64,000 nucleotides of DNA from Halorientalis marina (GTDB lineage: Archaea; Halobacteriota; Halobacteria; Halobacteriales; Haloarculaceae). The DNA lies in the NCBI RefSeq assembly GCF_023028345.1, contig NZ_CP095488.1, forward strand, positions 124,001 through 188,000, written 5' to 3'. Under the pieces are notes generated by a model. The model searched no databases. It had not been told where the DNA came from and saw nothing but the letters and a program-made list of their open reading frames with translations. Made by a program: the position numbers and the translations under genes. The first letter of the stretch is position 1, and the number at the start of each line of letters is the position of its first letter. Shown piece after piece: positions 36,521 to 45,576 of this stretch.

Positions 36521-38926
36521 ATGGAGTACCACGAGGCAGCGGACTATCTGCAGTCGCTGCAGCGCCACCGGCCCAAGCTAGGGGTCGACACGACGGCGCG
36601 GATGCTGGCCCACCTCGGGGACCCACAGGACTCGTTCGACGCAATCCAGATCGCCGGCTCGAACGGGAAGGGGAGTACTGCCCGGATGCTGGAGCGAGTG
36701 CTCCGGGCCGCCGGACTGGACGTGGGGCTGTTCACGTCCCCGGGCCTGCAGGGCTTTCGCGAGCAGGTTCGAGTCAACGATCGGACGATCCCGAAGACGC
36801 GCGTCGTCGAGTTCGTCGAGACCATCGATCCCTGTCTCGATCGGCTGGCGGCCGACGACGACATGCCGACCCACTTCGAGGTGCTGACCGCCCTCGCGCT
36901 CTATCACTTCGGCGCCGAGGCGGTCGACGTGGCGGTACTGGAGGTCGGCATCGGCGGCCGCTACGACGCCACCAGCGCCGTCGACCCGGTCGCGAGCGCC
37001 GTCACGAGCGTCAGCCTCGAACACACGGACCTGCTCGGCGACACGACCACCGAGATCGCCCGCGACAAGGCACAGGTCGCGCCCGCCGACCGCCCGCTCG
37101 TCACGGCCGCCACCGGTGACGCGCTCGCGGCCATCCGCGAGGAGTCCGACGTCGTCACGGTCGGCCCAACCGACGCCGACGTGCGCGCCGTCGAGACGGG
37201 CACGCGCTCGACCGTCGAGAGCGAGGTCGCCATCACCGGCCCGGACTGGGCGCTCGAGACGCGCCTGTCCCTGCTCGGTCAGCACCAGGCGGAGAATGCC
37301 GGCGTCGCGGCCACGCTCGCCCGGCAGGTGGCGAGCGTCGCACCCGAAACGGTCGCCGAGGGGCTGCGCAACACGACGTGGCCGGGTCGTTTCGAGGTCG
37401 TCGAGACCGAGCCGACGGTGGTCCTCGACGGCTCGCACAACCCCGGCGCGGCAGTGACCCTCGGGAGACAGCTCGACCGCTACGACTACGACGACCTCCA
37501 CGTCGTCTTCGGTGCCATGCGCGACAAGGACCACGCCGGCATGCTCGCCGAACTCCCGCACGCGACGACGGCCATCGCGACCCGGCCCGACAACGACCGG
37601 GCCGCCGACCCCGAGACGCTCGCGGCAGTGTTCGCCGACCACGCCGACGAAATCGAGCAGGTTCCGTCGGTCCCGGAGGCCACCGAGCGGGCGCTCGCCC
37701 GCGCCGACGTCAACGACTTCGTGCTCGTGACCGGGTCGCTGTACACCGTCGCCGAAGCGCGCGACCGATGGACGCGCCTGCTCCTGCCGAAGGGGGCACG
37801 CCATCGCGCGAGCGGCCGCCCGTCGACGGCCGGAACGGCATTCAGCGAGTCCTTGGCCGCCGACGTCACCCACCAGGTCTTTAGCACCTATCTGCGCGGC
37901 GAACAGGCCTCGCGTGTCGCTGACCACGCCGGGGCCGCCGGCGCCGACTGCACGTGCTCGGTCGAGCGAGCGCCGGGACAGTACGTCGCGACGCTCCTCT
38001 CCGGGACGGTCCCGCAGTTGCGCGGCCTGGCGGACCGCCTCGCCGACGCCGGGCTCGGCCTCGAACACGTCGGCGCGGAGCTGGCGGCTGCGCTCGACGG
38101 ACAGGGGCGCGGCCCGGACGATCCCTTCGACGCCACCGCCGGCGGGACGGCGCTGATGGGCGTCCTGAACGTCACGCCAGATAGCTTCTACGACGGTGGC
38201 GAGTACAACGCGTTCGACGCTGCCGTCGCCCGCGCCGAGGAGATGGTCGCCAACGGTGCTGACATCGTCGACGTTGGCGGGGAGAGCACGCGCCCGGGCG
38301 CGGACCCCGTGCCGGTCGGCGAGGAAATCGACCGCGTCGTGCCCGTCATCGAGGCTATCAGCGATTGCGACGCGTACGTCTCCGTGGACACGCGGAAGGC
38401 CGCGGTCGCCGAGGCGGCGCTCGACGCCGGGGCCGACATCGTCAACGACGTGTCTGGGCTCGAAGACCCGGAGATGCGGTTCGTCGTCGCGGGCCACGAC
38501 GCGTCGCTCGTGTTGATGCACAGCCTTTCGGCACCGGTCGACCCCGACCGGAGCGTCGTCTACGACGACGTGACCGAAGACGTCGTTCGCGAGTTGAACG
38601 AGCGGCTCCTGCTGGCCGAGCGGGCGGGCATCGATCGCGAGCAAATCGTCGTCGACCCAGGCTGTGGCTTCGGCAAGACCGGGCCGGAGTCGTTCGAGCT
38701 GATCGACCGTCTCGTGGAGTTCCGGGCGCTCGGCTGTCCCGTCATGGTCGGGCACTCCCGGAAATCGATGTTCGAGACCATCGGTTGTCCGAGCGGTGAG
38801 CGGCTCCCGCCGACGCTGGCGGTGACGGCGATGGCCGCCGAGCGCGGGGCCGACGTGGTGCGCGTCCACGACGTGAAAGAGACCGCGAGCGTCCTCCGCG
38901 CGGTCGGGGCCACGAACGATTGGTGA
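36521..38926 (+). CDS. folCP: Fused dihydrofolate synthase / dihydropteroate synthase
   Basis: 801 residues. The FolC half (about 1-420) has the P-loop SNGKGSTARML and the HNPGA region GSHNPGAAVTLG. A linker of about 120 residues leads to the FolP half (about 540-801) with VLNVTPDSFYDGGEY, VDVGGESTRPGAD, DPGCGFGKT and VGHSRKSMFE. FolP joins p-aminobenzoate and dihydropterin diphosphate; FolC adds glutamate. This fusion is known from other haloarchaea (FolCP in Haloferax) and commits the organism to folate. I start at the ATG at 36521. Confidence 0.95.
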   Translation: MEYHEAADYLQSLQRHRPKLGVDTTARMLAHLGDPQDSFDAIQIAGSNGKGSTARMLERVLRAAGLDVGLFTSPGLQGFREQVRVNDRTIPKTRVVEFVETIDPCLDRLAADDDMPTHFEVLTALALYHFGAEAVDVAVLEVGIGGRYDATSAVDPVASAVTSVSLEHTDLLGDTTTEIARDKAQVAPADRPLVTAATGDALAAIREESDVVTVGPTDADVRAVETGTRSTVESEVAITGPDWALETRLSLLGQHQAENAGVAATLARQVASVAPETVAEGLRNTTWPGRFEVVETEPTVVLDGSHNPGAAVTLGRQLDRYDYDDLHVVFGAMRDKDHAGMLAELPHATTAIATRPDNDRAADPETLAAVFADHADEIEQVPSVPEATERALARADVNDFVLVTGSLYTVAEARDRWTRLLLPKGARHRASGRPSTAGTAFSESLAADVTHQVFSTYLRGEQASRVADHAGAAGADCTCSVERAPGQYVATLLSGTVPQLRGLADRLADAGLGLEHVGAELAAALDGQGRGPDDPFDATAGGTALMGVLNVTPDSFYDGGEYNAFDAAVARAEEMVANGADIVDVGGESTRPGADPVPVGEEIDRVVPVIEAISDCDAYVSVDTRKAAVAEAALDAGADIVNDVSGLEDPEMRFVVAGHDASLVLMHSLSAPVDPDRSVVYDDVTEDVVRELNERLLLAERAGIDREQIVVDPGCGFGKTGPESFELIDRLVEFRALGCPVMVGHSRKSMFETIGCPSGERLPPTLAVTAMAAERGADVVRVHDVKETASVLRAVGATNDW

Positions 38927-38941
38927 CGACGCCGGGGCCGC

Positions 38942-39397
38942 TCACTCTGCCACGGCCCCGACCGAGGGGACAGCCCCGAGCTCCTGAACCATCTTCAGCG
39001 TGTCCCACTGGGCGTGGACCGCAGTTATCAGGCCGTCTTCGACACTGAATACGTTTATTCCCTCGACGGTAAAGACTTCACCGGTCGGTTCCATCCCGAA
39101 CAAGTCGTCCTCGTGTGTTCCGGTCGCCGACCACTTGACGCGTAGTTCCCCGTGTGCCGCGGAGATGCTCTGCACCTCGTACAGCAGGTCCGGGAACGCC
39201 GACCGGAACACCGTTACGAACTCCTTGATTGCATCCGTCCCGGTCACGTCCCCCGGACTCAGGCTGGGCGGCCCCTCGTAGCGGACTTCCTCGGCGAGGA
39301 TTGTGTCTGCAACCCACAGATCGCCGTTGTTGAACAGTTCGCCGAACCAGCGCTGGACGAGTTCCGCCGGGTCGGTCGATCCCGTATCAGAGCGCAT
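38942..39397 (-). CDS. SnoaL/NTF2-like ester cyclase-family protein
   Basis: 151 residues with the cone-shaped NTF2-like pattern: helix LVQRWFGELFNNGDLWVADT, segment GDVTGTDAIKEFVTVFRSAF, and strands LRVKWSATGTHEDDLFG and EVFTVEGINVFSVEDGLITA. Such small proteins are annotated as SnoaL-like or ester cyclases, but many have no known substrate. It is convergent with folCP and shows no clear partner. Confidence 0.8.
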   Translation of the reverse strand: MRSDTGSTDPAELVQRWFGELFNNGDLWVADTILAEEVRYEGPPSLSPGDVTGTDAIKEFVTVFRSAFPDLLYEVQSISAAHGELRVKWSATGTHEDDLFGMEPTGEVFTVEGINVFSVEDGLITAVHAQWDTLKMVQELGAVPSVGAVAE

Positions 39398-39503
39398 GCT
39401 ATGTCACCACATCACACGGTTGACGGCGCTGTATAAAATCCTCCCGGTGGGTGTACTGAACGGGCAGTTCGAGCCGTCTCGTGTCCGTCTCTCGACTCCA
39501 CGA

Positions 39504-41258
39504 TCAGTCGTCGGCGCGAGGGGACGAGTGCGAGAGCGGCGTGTCGTCGTCTCGAACGGCTGTCAGGTCGAGCCTGTCGAGAGTCGCCCGCGCGGGCCGT
39601 CCGTCCGCCCCCCACCCGCGACGGCGGTAGTAGGCGTCGAGCATCGCTTCGAACCGGGACTCGTCGAGGGAGTCGGGGCCGGTGGCGAGCGGTGCGGGGA
39701 GGGCGTCGTCGGCCCGGTCGACGCCCTCGCGGACGTTGAACAGGCGCACGAGGGTCCAGATCCGCTCGCCCGTGCGGACGAGGTCGTCGAACGGCGCGTC
39801 GACGGCCGCCAGCCACGGGGCCGCCCGGAGCGACTCGCCGACGAAGTCGTCGGCGACGAGCGACCAGCGGACCGCGCGGGCGTCCTGTGCGGCGACGACC
39901 GCCGCGGCCGCCCGCGACGGTGACCAGGGCCCGTCGAAGGCCTCGCGCTCGACCGGCCGGGCGCGGCGGTGACACCCGCCCCGGTCGCTGGTCGCGTACG
40001 CCAGCGCCATGCTGGGCGCGCCACGTGGGTCGTACCCCGGCAGGGACAGCCGCTTGACCGTCGGTATCAGGTCGGTCGCCCCCAGTCGGTCGGCAGCCCG
40101 CTCGACGCCGTCGGCGAGCGTGTCCCCGAGGGTCGTCTCGCGGGTGGCGATCGCCGACAGGAGTCGCCGCGCGGCGTCCGGGTCGCCGAACGCGAGGTCA
40201 CGGTCGAGACGGCCGGCTTCGGTCGCTCGAATCGCCAGCGCCAGCGCGTTCCCCGCGCTGATGAGGTCGAGAGCGAGGCGGTTGCACCGCTCGCCGAGCG
40301 CGGCTACGGCGTCGAAGTCGTCGATGCCGAGGCCGGCACCGAGACTCATCCCCGTCGCGCCTCGCGGAACCGTCTCGCCCGCTTCGGTCGCGACGCGGAA
40401 CCCGCGGGCTTTTTCGCCGTCGTACTCCCGGTCAGTGGCGGCCTCACGGGTCGCCTCGACGCCAACGTCCGCCGCGCCCTCGAACCCCCGCTCCTGCCAG
40501 CCACGGGCCGCGAGCACGTCCGCCGCGTCGGCGAAGTCGACGGTCTCGACCGTCCCCGACGCCTCGAGCCAACGGCCGGTGTCGCCGTCCGCGAACCGCT
40601 CGCGAGCGCGCTCGCGCAGGTCCGACAGCGACGCGTCGGGCGTCGGCGGGTCGCCGCGAGCGACGACCGCTTTCAGTCGCTTCGCGCCCATCACGGCCCC
40701 GGCCCCGCCGCGTCCGGCGTGGTGCTCCGCCTCGTCGGAGGCGATGGTGGCGTAGGCCACCCGGTTCTCGCCGGCCGGACCGATGCAGGCAACGCTCGCG
40801 TCGGGGAACGCCCGGGCCGTCTCGACGGCGTCTTTCCCCCACGTTGCGGCAGGTTCGACGCTGGCGTCCCCGTCGGCGACGACGAGTCGGACCGGGCGCT
40901 CGCCCCGTCCGGTCACGAGCAGGCCCACGTGGTCTCGGAGCGCGCCGGCCAGTCGCGCGGGGAACTCACCGCCGGCGTAAGAGTCCAGGAACAGGCCGGT
41001 CAGCGGCGACTTCGTGACCGCGGCGTATCGCGTGCCGCCGGGCAGGTAGCCCGACAGCGGCCCCAGCAGGAAACAGAGGACGTTGCCCGGCCCCAGCGGG
41101 TCCGTATCGGCGTCGAGTTCGTCGTACAGATAGCGTGCGCCCAGCCCCTTGCCCCCGAGATAGCGGCGGTACCACTGCTCGGGCACCGGCTCCGAGCGGA
41201 CCCGCTCCGCGGGCAGTTCGACCCGGAGGATACGGTCGGGCGCGGTCGGGGTCGTCAC
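39504..41258 (-). CDS. Aldehyde ferredoxin oxidoreductase-like protein lacking Fe-S cysteines
   Basis: About 584 residues, probably from the GTG at 41258. Tungstopterin-binding features of the AOR family are present: YLGGKGLGARYLYDEL, GYLPGGTRYAAVTKSPLTG and GRGGAGAVMGAKRLKAV, and later SDRGGCHRRARPVE. AOR enzymes bind one 4Fe-4S cluster through a C-x2-C-x3-C group near the middle and a distant fourth Cys. I find only four cysteines (in VLCFLL, VACIG, ERCNR and GGCHR), none in that arrangement. The enzyme may be inactive as an oxidoreductase, or use another electron path. It is transcribed alone. Confidence 0.75.
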   Translation of the reverse strand: MTTPTAPDRILRVELPAERVRSEPVPEQWYRRYLGGKGLGARYLYDELDADTDPLGPGNVLCFLLGPLSGYLPGGTRYAAVTKSPLTGLFLDSYAGGEFPARLAGALRDHVGLLVTGRGERPVRLVVADGDASVEPAATWGKDAVETARAFPDASVACIGPAGENRVAYATIASDEAEHHAGRGGAGAVMGAKRLKAVVARGDPPTPDASLSDLRERARERFADGDTGRWLEASGTVETVDFADAADVLAARGWQERGFEGAADVGVEATREAATDREYDGEKARGFRVATEAGETVPRGATGMSLGAGLGIDDFDAVAALGERCNRLALDLISAGNALALAIRATEAGRLDRDLAFGDPDAARRLLSAIATRETTLGDTLADGVERAADRLGATDLIPTVKRLSLPGYDPRGAPSMALAYATSDRGGCHRRARPVEREAFDGPWSPSRAAAAVVAAQDARAVRWSLVADDFVGESLRAAPWLAAVDAPFDDLVRTGERIWTLVRLFNVREGVDRADDALPAPLATGPDSLDESRFEAMLDAYYRRRGWGADGRPARATLDRLDLTAVRDDDTPLSHSSPRADD

Positions 41259-41344
41259 AGTTGCCGTGAGGGCGGAGCGGAAAAAAGAGTGGCCCTCCCG
41301 ACCCGGTCGGTACCTTTTCGGGTGGCGTGGCTGAACGTGTGGGC

Positions 41345-41917
41345 ATGCTTGATAGCGTTGGGGTGGCGAGCTGCCAGTGGGCAGTGCTGGGGAGCGGGCT
41401 CGAACCCACACGGTTCCTGGAGGCGCCCGGGCCGACACGGGCCGCGGTCTCGTTCCTGCTGACCGTCCTCGCCGGCGGGTGGGTGGTCTACGTCTACGGC
41501 GACCGACTGCTGAAAGTGGCACGGGGATCGCTCTCGCGCCCGCACCTGTCGGTGCTGTACGGCCTCGTGGCGTTCGTCCTCGTCGGGTTCGCTGTCACCT
41601 ACAGTTCGACTGCGCTCTCGGCGGTCGGCGTCGCCCCGGCGGTCGTCGCAGTCCTCGGGGCCGTGGCCGTGGTCGGCATCCTCCTGGTGCTTGGCGGCCT
41701 CGGGTTCGCTGTGGTCGGGGTCTGGGTCGCCTGGACGCTTGGCCTGCGGGACCCGCTGCTCGGCGTCGTCGTCGTCGGCATCGTCAGCGCGGCCGCGTGG
41801 GCGATGCCGTGGATCGCCGTCGGCGCGGTCGTGTGGGCCGCGATCGTCGTGGTGGGTATCGGCGGCCCGACGCGAGCGTGGGTCCACCGGGACGCCCTGT
41901 CCATCCGCCGAGACTGA
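41345..41917 (+). CDS. Membrane protein of unknown function
   Basis: 190 residues from the ATG at 41345, with about five membrane helices rich in Val, Ala and Gly (for example AVVAVLGAVAVVGILLVLGG). A pyrimidine-rich TATA-like stretch near 41310 is about 30 bases upstream; a GTG at 41327 is an alternative start. It is 31 bases upstream of another small membrane protein gene, probably the same transcript. No domain recognised. Confidence 0.7.
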   Translation: MLDSVGVASCQWAVLGSGLEPTRFLEAPGPTRAAVSFLLTVLAGGWVVYVYGDRLLKVARGSLSRPHLSVLYGLVAFVLVGFAVTYSSTALSAVGVAPAVVAVLGAVAVVGILLVLGGLGFAVVGVWVAWTLGLRDPLLGVVVVGIVSAAAWAMPWIAVGAVVWAAIVVVGIGGPTRAWVHRDALSIRRD

Positions 41918-41948
41918 CCCCCGCCAGCGTCATAGGCCCGGCGGTGCA

Positions 41949-42182
41949 ATGGCCAGTATGCACGTCCTGCTCCAGACGCCCTTCGACGGGGGACTGTTCG
42001 AATCGATGGCACAGGTGGCGGTCGCCGCCGGAACGCTCGTCCTCTTGCTGGGGCTCGTCGCGCTCGGGGCCACCGCGTACAAGCACTTTCGTGGCGACGG
42101 CATCACCTGGCCCGAGGACATGGACGAAGACGAGCGACCGGTCCAGCAGGGGAACGACGACGACGAGTGGGAGTACTACTGA
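41949..42182 (+). CDS. Small single-helix membrane protein
   Basis: 77 residues: a short start, one membrane helix (VAVAAGTLVLLLGLVALGAT) and a strongly acidic C-terminal tail with DMDEDERP and DDDEWEYY. The tail is likely cytoplasmic. ATG 41958 is an alternative start. Function unknown. Confidence 0.65.
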   Translation: MASMHVLLQTPFDGGLFESMAQVAVAAGTLVLLLGLVALGATAYKHFRGDGITWPEDMDEDERPVQQGNDDDEWEYY

Positions 42183-42236
42183 GCGACGCGTCGCTGTTCG
42201 GAAACGGGCACACAAAAAAGACGGACTGCGGACGGC

Positions 42237-43985
42237 TCAGTCGGAGCCTTCGGGGTCTGCTCCCTCGATGTCGGTCACCACCTCGTCGCCGGCGGTGACG
42301 ACGTCCACGTCGCCCTCCGCGGTGAGTTCCTCGATGGTCTCGGCGAACTCCTCGGACTCGAGGATCTCGTACTCGTTGCGGAGTCCGAGGTATACGGTGT
42401 AAGACATCAGACACAGGATGACCGCGAAGGGTAACCCGGTCGTGATGGCCGCCGTCTGGAGTGCGCCGAGGCCGCCACCGAGCAGGAGAACTGCGGCGAC
42501 GCCGCCTTCGGTGACTGCCCAGAAGATACGCTGGGTCTTCGGCACGTCGTGTTTGCCGCCCGAGGTCAGGTGGTCGATGACCAGCGACCCGGAGTCGGAG
42601 GACGTGACGAAGAACGTGATGACCAGCAACGTCGCCAGCCCGCCCGAGATGGCACCGAGCGGGAACTGGTTGAGCATCGCGAACATGGCAACGGTCTGTC
42701 CAGACTCCGACAACGCCGAGATGACTCCGCCGCCCCCGGCGAGTTCGAGCCAGATGGCCGAGCCGCCGAACGTCGAGAGCCAGAGGAACGAGAACATCGC
42801 GGGCAGGAACAGCACGCCCAGGACGAACTCACGTACCGTCCGGCCCTTCGAGATGCGCGCGATGAACATCCCGACGAACGGTGACCACGCGATCCACCAA
42901 CCCCAGTAGAACACGGTGGTTCCGATCGTACCGCCGCTCTCGCCGAGCGTCCCCGTAAAGAAGGACAGGGCCAGGAAGCTCTGCAGGTAGACGCCGACGG
43001 ATTCGATCCAGGAGCCGAGGATGAACAGCGTCGGACCGACGATGAGCAGGAACCCGAGCAGTCCGAACATCAGGTAGAGGTTCAGCGTACTCAGGCGCTT
43101 GACACCGCCGTCGAGGCCGGCCGCGACCGACAGGGTCGCGATGGCCGTGATCCCCGCGATCAGCGCGATCTGCGGGAACGTTCCGGTCGGGATGCTCGCG
43201 ATTCCGAGGATGTCACCCGCGACGTAGGACATGCCGGTGTTGACCTGCGCGACGCCAAGGCCGAGCGAGGTTGCCAGCCCGAATAGCGTCGCGAACACCG
43301 TCACGAGGTCGATGATGTGGCCGGGCCACCCGTAGATCCGCTCGCCGAGCAGGGGCCAGAAGATCGACCGGAACGTCAGCGGGAGGCCGCGATTGAACGA
43401 GAAGAAGGCCAGACCGAGGCCGACCAGTCCGTAGATCGCCCACGGGGAGAAGCCCCAGTGGAAGAACGTCTGTGCCAGCGCGACCGCACCGGCTCCACCC
43501 GTCTGTGCCTCCGCGCCGCCGAAGAACCCGGGGACGCTCTGGAAGTATCCCATGGGCTCGGAGACGCTGAAGAACATGAGACCGATCCCCATGCCGGCGC
43601 TGAACAGCATCGCCATCCAGGAGAAGTCGCTGAACTCCTTCTCGGCTTCGACACCGCCGATCCTGATCTTCCCGTACTTACTGAACGCGAAAAACAGGAT
43701 GACGCCGATGAAGATGTTCACCGCCAAGATGTAGAACCAGCCGAACGTGCTGTTGATGAAGCTAAAGAGCGCCGAGTAGGCACTCGAGGCCTGTTCACCC
43801 AGGCCGATGGTCACAGCGATGAACAGCGCGATGAGCCCCAGCGCGACCGGGAAGACGATCGGGTGGATGTCGAACCCCCACTTTTGGATGTTCGTATCAC
43901 CCGGTTCCCGGTCGGACTCCGGGTGGAACAGCTCTACCTGGAGCCCATCGGACATCTCGCCAGTGGTTTCCTCACTATCTGCCAT
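42237..43985 (-). CDS. BCCT-family betaine/choline-type transporter, sodium-type glycine motif
   Basis: 582 residues, about 12 membrane helices. The third-helix region SAGMGIGLMFFSVSEP carries the GMGIG motif of sodium-coupled glycine betaine carriers such as BetP, and the Trp-box region is YWGWWIAWSPFVGMFIARIS followed by KGRTVREF. The acidic N-terminal tail (about 50 residues) is short. It probably imports glycine betaine or a relative, as compatible solute or as substrate for the dehydrogenases encoded at 46856-56760. The 291-base region upstream of 43985 holds AT-rich promoter-like DNA near 44155-44172. Confidence 0.93.
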   Translation of the reverse strand: MADSEETTGEMSDGLQVELFHPESDREPGDTNIQKWGFDIHPIVFPVALGLIALFIAVTIGLGEQASSAYSALFSFINSTFGWFYILAVNIFIGVILFFAFSKYGKIRIGGVEAEKEFSDFSWMAMLFSAGMGIGLMFFSVSEPMGYFQSVPGFFGGAEAQTGGAGAVALAQTFFHWGFSPWAIYGLVGLGLAFFSFNRGLPLTFRSIFWPLLGERIYGWPGHIIDLVTVFATLFGLATSLGLGVAQVNTGMSYVAGDILGIASIPTGTFPQIALIAGITAIATLSVAAGLDGGVKRLSTLNLYLMFGLLGFLLIVGPTLFILGSWIESVGVYLQSFLALSFFTGTLGESGGTIGTTVFYWGWWIAWSPFVGMFIARISKGRTVREFVLGVLFLPAMFSFLWLSTFGGSAIWLELAGGGGVISALSESGQTVAMFAMLNQFPLGAISGGLATLLVITFFVTSSDSGSLVIDHLTSGGKHDVPKTQRIFWAVTEGGVAAVLLLGGGLGALQTAAITTGLPFAVILCLMSYTVYLGLRNEYEILESEEFAETIEELTAEGDVDVVTAGDEVVTDIEGADPEGSD

Positions 43986-44276
43986 ACGTTACCCCTTGCC
44001 GTTGGATGCGTTCGATCATGTTCGTTCACTCTCTGATCGGTGGTCCTGTCCGCTATTGTCCGTGCAGCGTCGGTTGTCGTCGTGCGGCGATACCTGGCCA
44101 CACCATGCCACACCTCATTGTGGATTGTTCTCTTGCCTCACTACCCTTGGTCGAGTCAATTAATTATAAAAACTTCGCCATTGTGGGTAGTTCGCACACA
44201 CCACCAAGCTACATCTGTGATCGGACTCGAACGAGAGTGTACGGATGTGTCGCAAAAACCGCTGGACGAGAGGCGG

Positions 44277-44768
44277 ATGCCCGAATCGACGAAACCGGCA
44301 ACGTTTCGTGGGGGTGAAGTCGTGAACAGGTTGGGGCCCGTACAACGTATCGTGATCGATCGGCTACACGTCGTGTTTGACTGGTGTAAACGGGTCTATG
44401 ACGCGCTCGCCGAGCCGTTGCGGAAGGATCCGGATGCGCCGAGTTTCCGGCTTTCGAGCCCGGAGACGCACACGACGACGATCGACGGCGATGTGGGGTG
44501 GGGTAACAGGCCGCCGGCCCGAATCCACTGTGGCCGCTGTGACGCGCTCATCGATCAGCCCACGTCGCTCGACGACATCGACTGCGACCACTGTGTCGCC
44601 GAGTATTCCAACGAGGAGTTCACCGATCTCCAGCTCGCGCATCTCATCTGTCCGGTTTGCGGCGACCGCATGGAACACGGCCAGCGACACCCCCAGACGT
44701 TCGACGTGCCCGAGTGGGCGACCTGTCACAGCTGTCGCTACCACTGGGAGTTCAAACACTCGTACTGA
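44277..44768 (+). CDS. Protein with four CxxC zinc-knuckle motifs
   Basis: About 163 residues. Four CxxC pairs are spread over the C-terminal 90 residues: CGRC, CDHC, CPVC and CHSC, enough for two zinc ribbons. The N-terminal 60 residues contain a helix (IDRLHVVFDWCKRVYDALAE). A GTG at 44322 preceded by GGGGTGA is an alternative start. The AT-rich element TTATAAAAAC near 44165 could be the promoter. Function unknown; a nucleic-acid or protein-binding role is the usual guess. Confidence 0.65.
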   Translation: MPESTKPATFRGGEVVNRLGPVQRIVIDRLHVVFDWCKRVYDALAEPLRKDPDAPSFRLSSPETHTTTIDGDVGWGNRPPARIHCGRCDALIDQPTSLDDIDCDHCVAEYSNEEFTDLQLAHLICPVCGDRMEHGQRHPQTFDVPEWATCHSCRYHWEFKHSY

Positions 44769-44813
44769 CCGCGCTGCGGTAGTGTTTACTTGACCCGAGT
44801 GGTAACGATGTGC

Positions 44814-44975
44814 ATGGTAAACTTGCCAGCGACCGCCCTCGCTGCGCTCGTCGTGGTGCTGTTCGGGGTCGCGATCGTCTCGATGTCCGCTGGATCACTC
44901 CGGATCGCCGGCCTCAGTTTCTTGAGCGCTAGCGTCCTCATCTACGTCAGGGAAAAACGGTTCGTGAGAGGGTGA
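44814..44975 (+). CDS. Small two-helix membrane protein
   Basis: 53 residues with two membrane helices (ALAALVVVLFGVAIVSMSAG and IAGLSFLSASVLIYV) and a basic C-terminus (REKRFVRG). It lies 45 bases after the zinc-knuckle gene. Function unknown. Confidence 0.6.
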   Translation: MVNLPATALAALVVVLFGVAIVSMSAGSLRIAGLSFLSASVLIYVREKRFVRG

Positions 44976-45033
44976 GCAGACGAACGCTGGCCGCCGAGCG
45001 GTCGCTCGCCACCCAATCGGCCGCGACCCGCCC

Positions 45034-45480
45034 TCAATCGAACTCGTCGATCCGCATCCGGCGGGTGATGACCGGCACCGTCGCGGTCCGGACGACCTTG
45101 TCCATCGTCCCCCCGATGAGGTTCCCGAGTTTCCCCCGGTAGGCCGACCCCACCACGATTGCATCCATCCCCTCTTCGTCGGCGAACTCGACGATTTCTT
45201 CCGCGACCGACCCCGTTCGCAGCGCCGACTCGAATGGCGCGCCGCGCTCGGCGGCCATGTCCCCCAGCTCCGACATGACCTCCTCTCCGTACTCCCGGTA
45301 CTCCCGTCGCATCTCCTCCTCGTCGTCGCGGAGCGCGAGCGCGCGCGGTGCACCCGGCAGGTCAATCACGTACAACCCGTGAACGGTCGCGTCGAGCGCT
45401 GCCGCGAGGTCGAGCCCGTGCTGGGCGGCCTTCCGGGCCTCGTCGCTCCCGTCGTACGGGACCAGAACGTGTTCATACAT
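45034..45480 (-). CDS. Universal stress protein UspA family
   Basis: 148 residues, single Usp domain. It begins MYEHVLVPYDGSDEARKAAQ; the loop VVGSAYRGKLGNLIGGTMDK approximates the nucleotide motif but is less regular than in the Usp at 32732. A TATA-like TTATTT lies about 40 bases upstream. It converges with the two small genes to its left. Confidence 0.92.
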   Translation of the reverse strand: MYEHVLVPYDGSDEARKAAQHGLDLAAALDATVHGLYVIDLPGAPRALALRDDEEEMRREYREYGEEVMSELGDMAAERGAPFESALRTGSVAEEIVEFADEEGMDAIVVGSAYRGKLGNLIGGTMDKVVRTATVPVITRRMRIDEFD

Positions 45481-45576
45481 AGCTTACCACACGGTTCGTC
45501 TCGTCTAGCCCTCAACAAATAACTTTTCCCGGGCTGACGAGTCAAGTGGTGGCGGGAAACGTCGTTTCCGAACCGC

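Noticed and set aside
44104..44180. A start resembling 5-carboxymethyl-2-hydroxymuconate isomerase (MPHLIVDCS)
   Set aside because: Similarity stops after about ten residues and the frame then runs through the AT-rich promoter-like region; probably chance.
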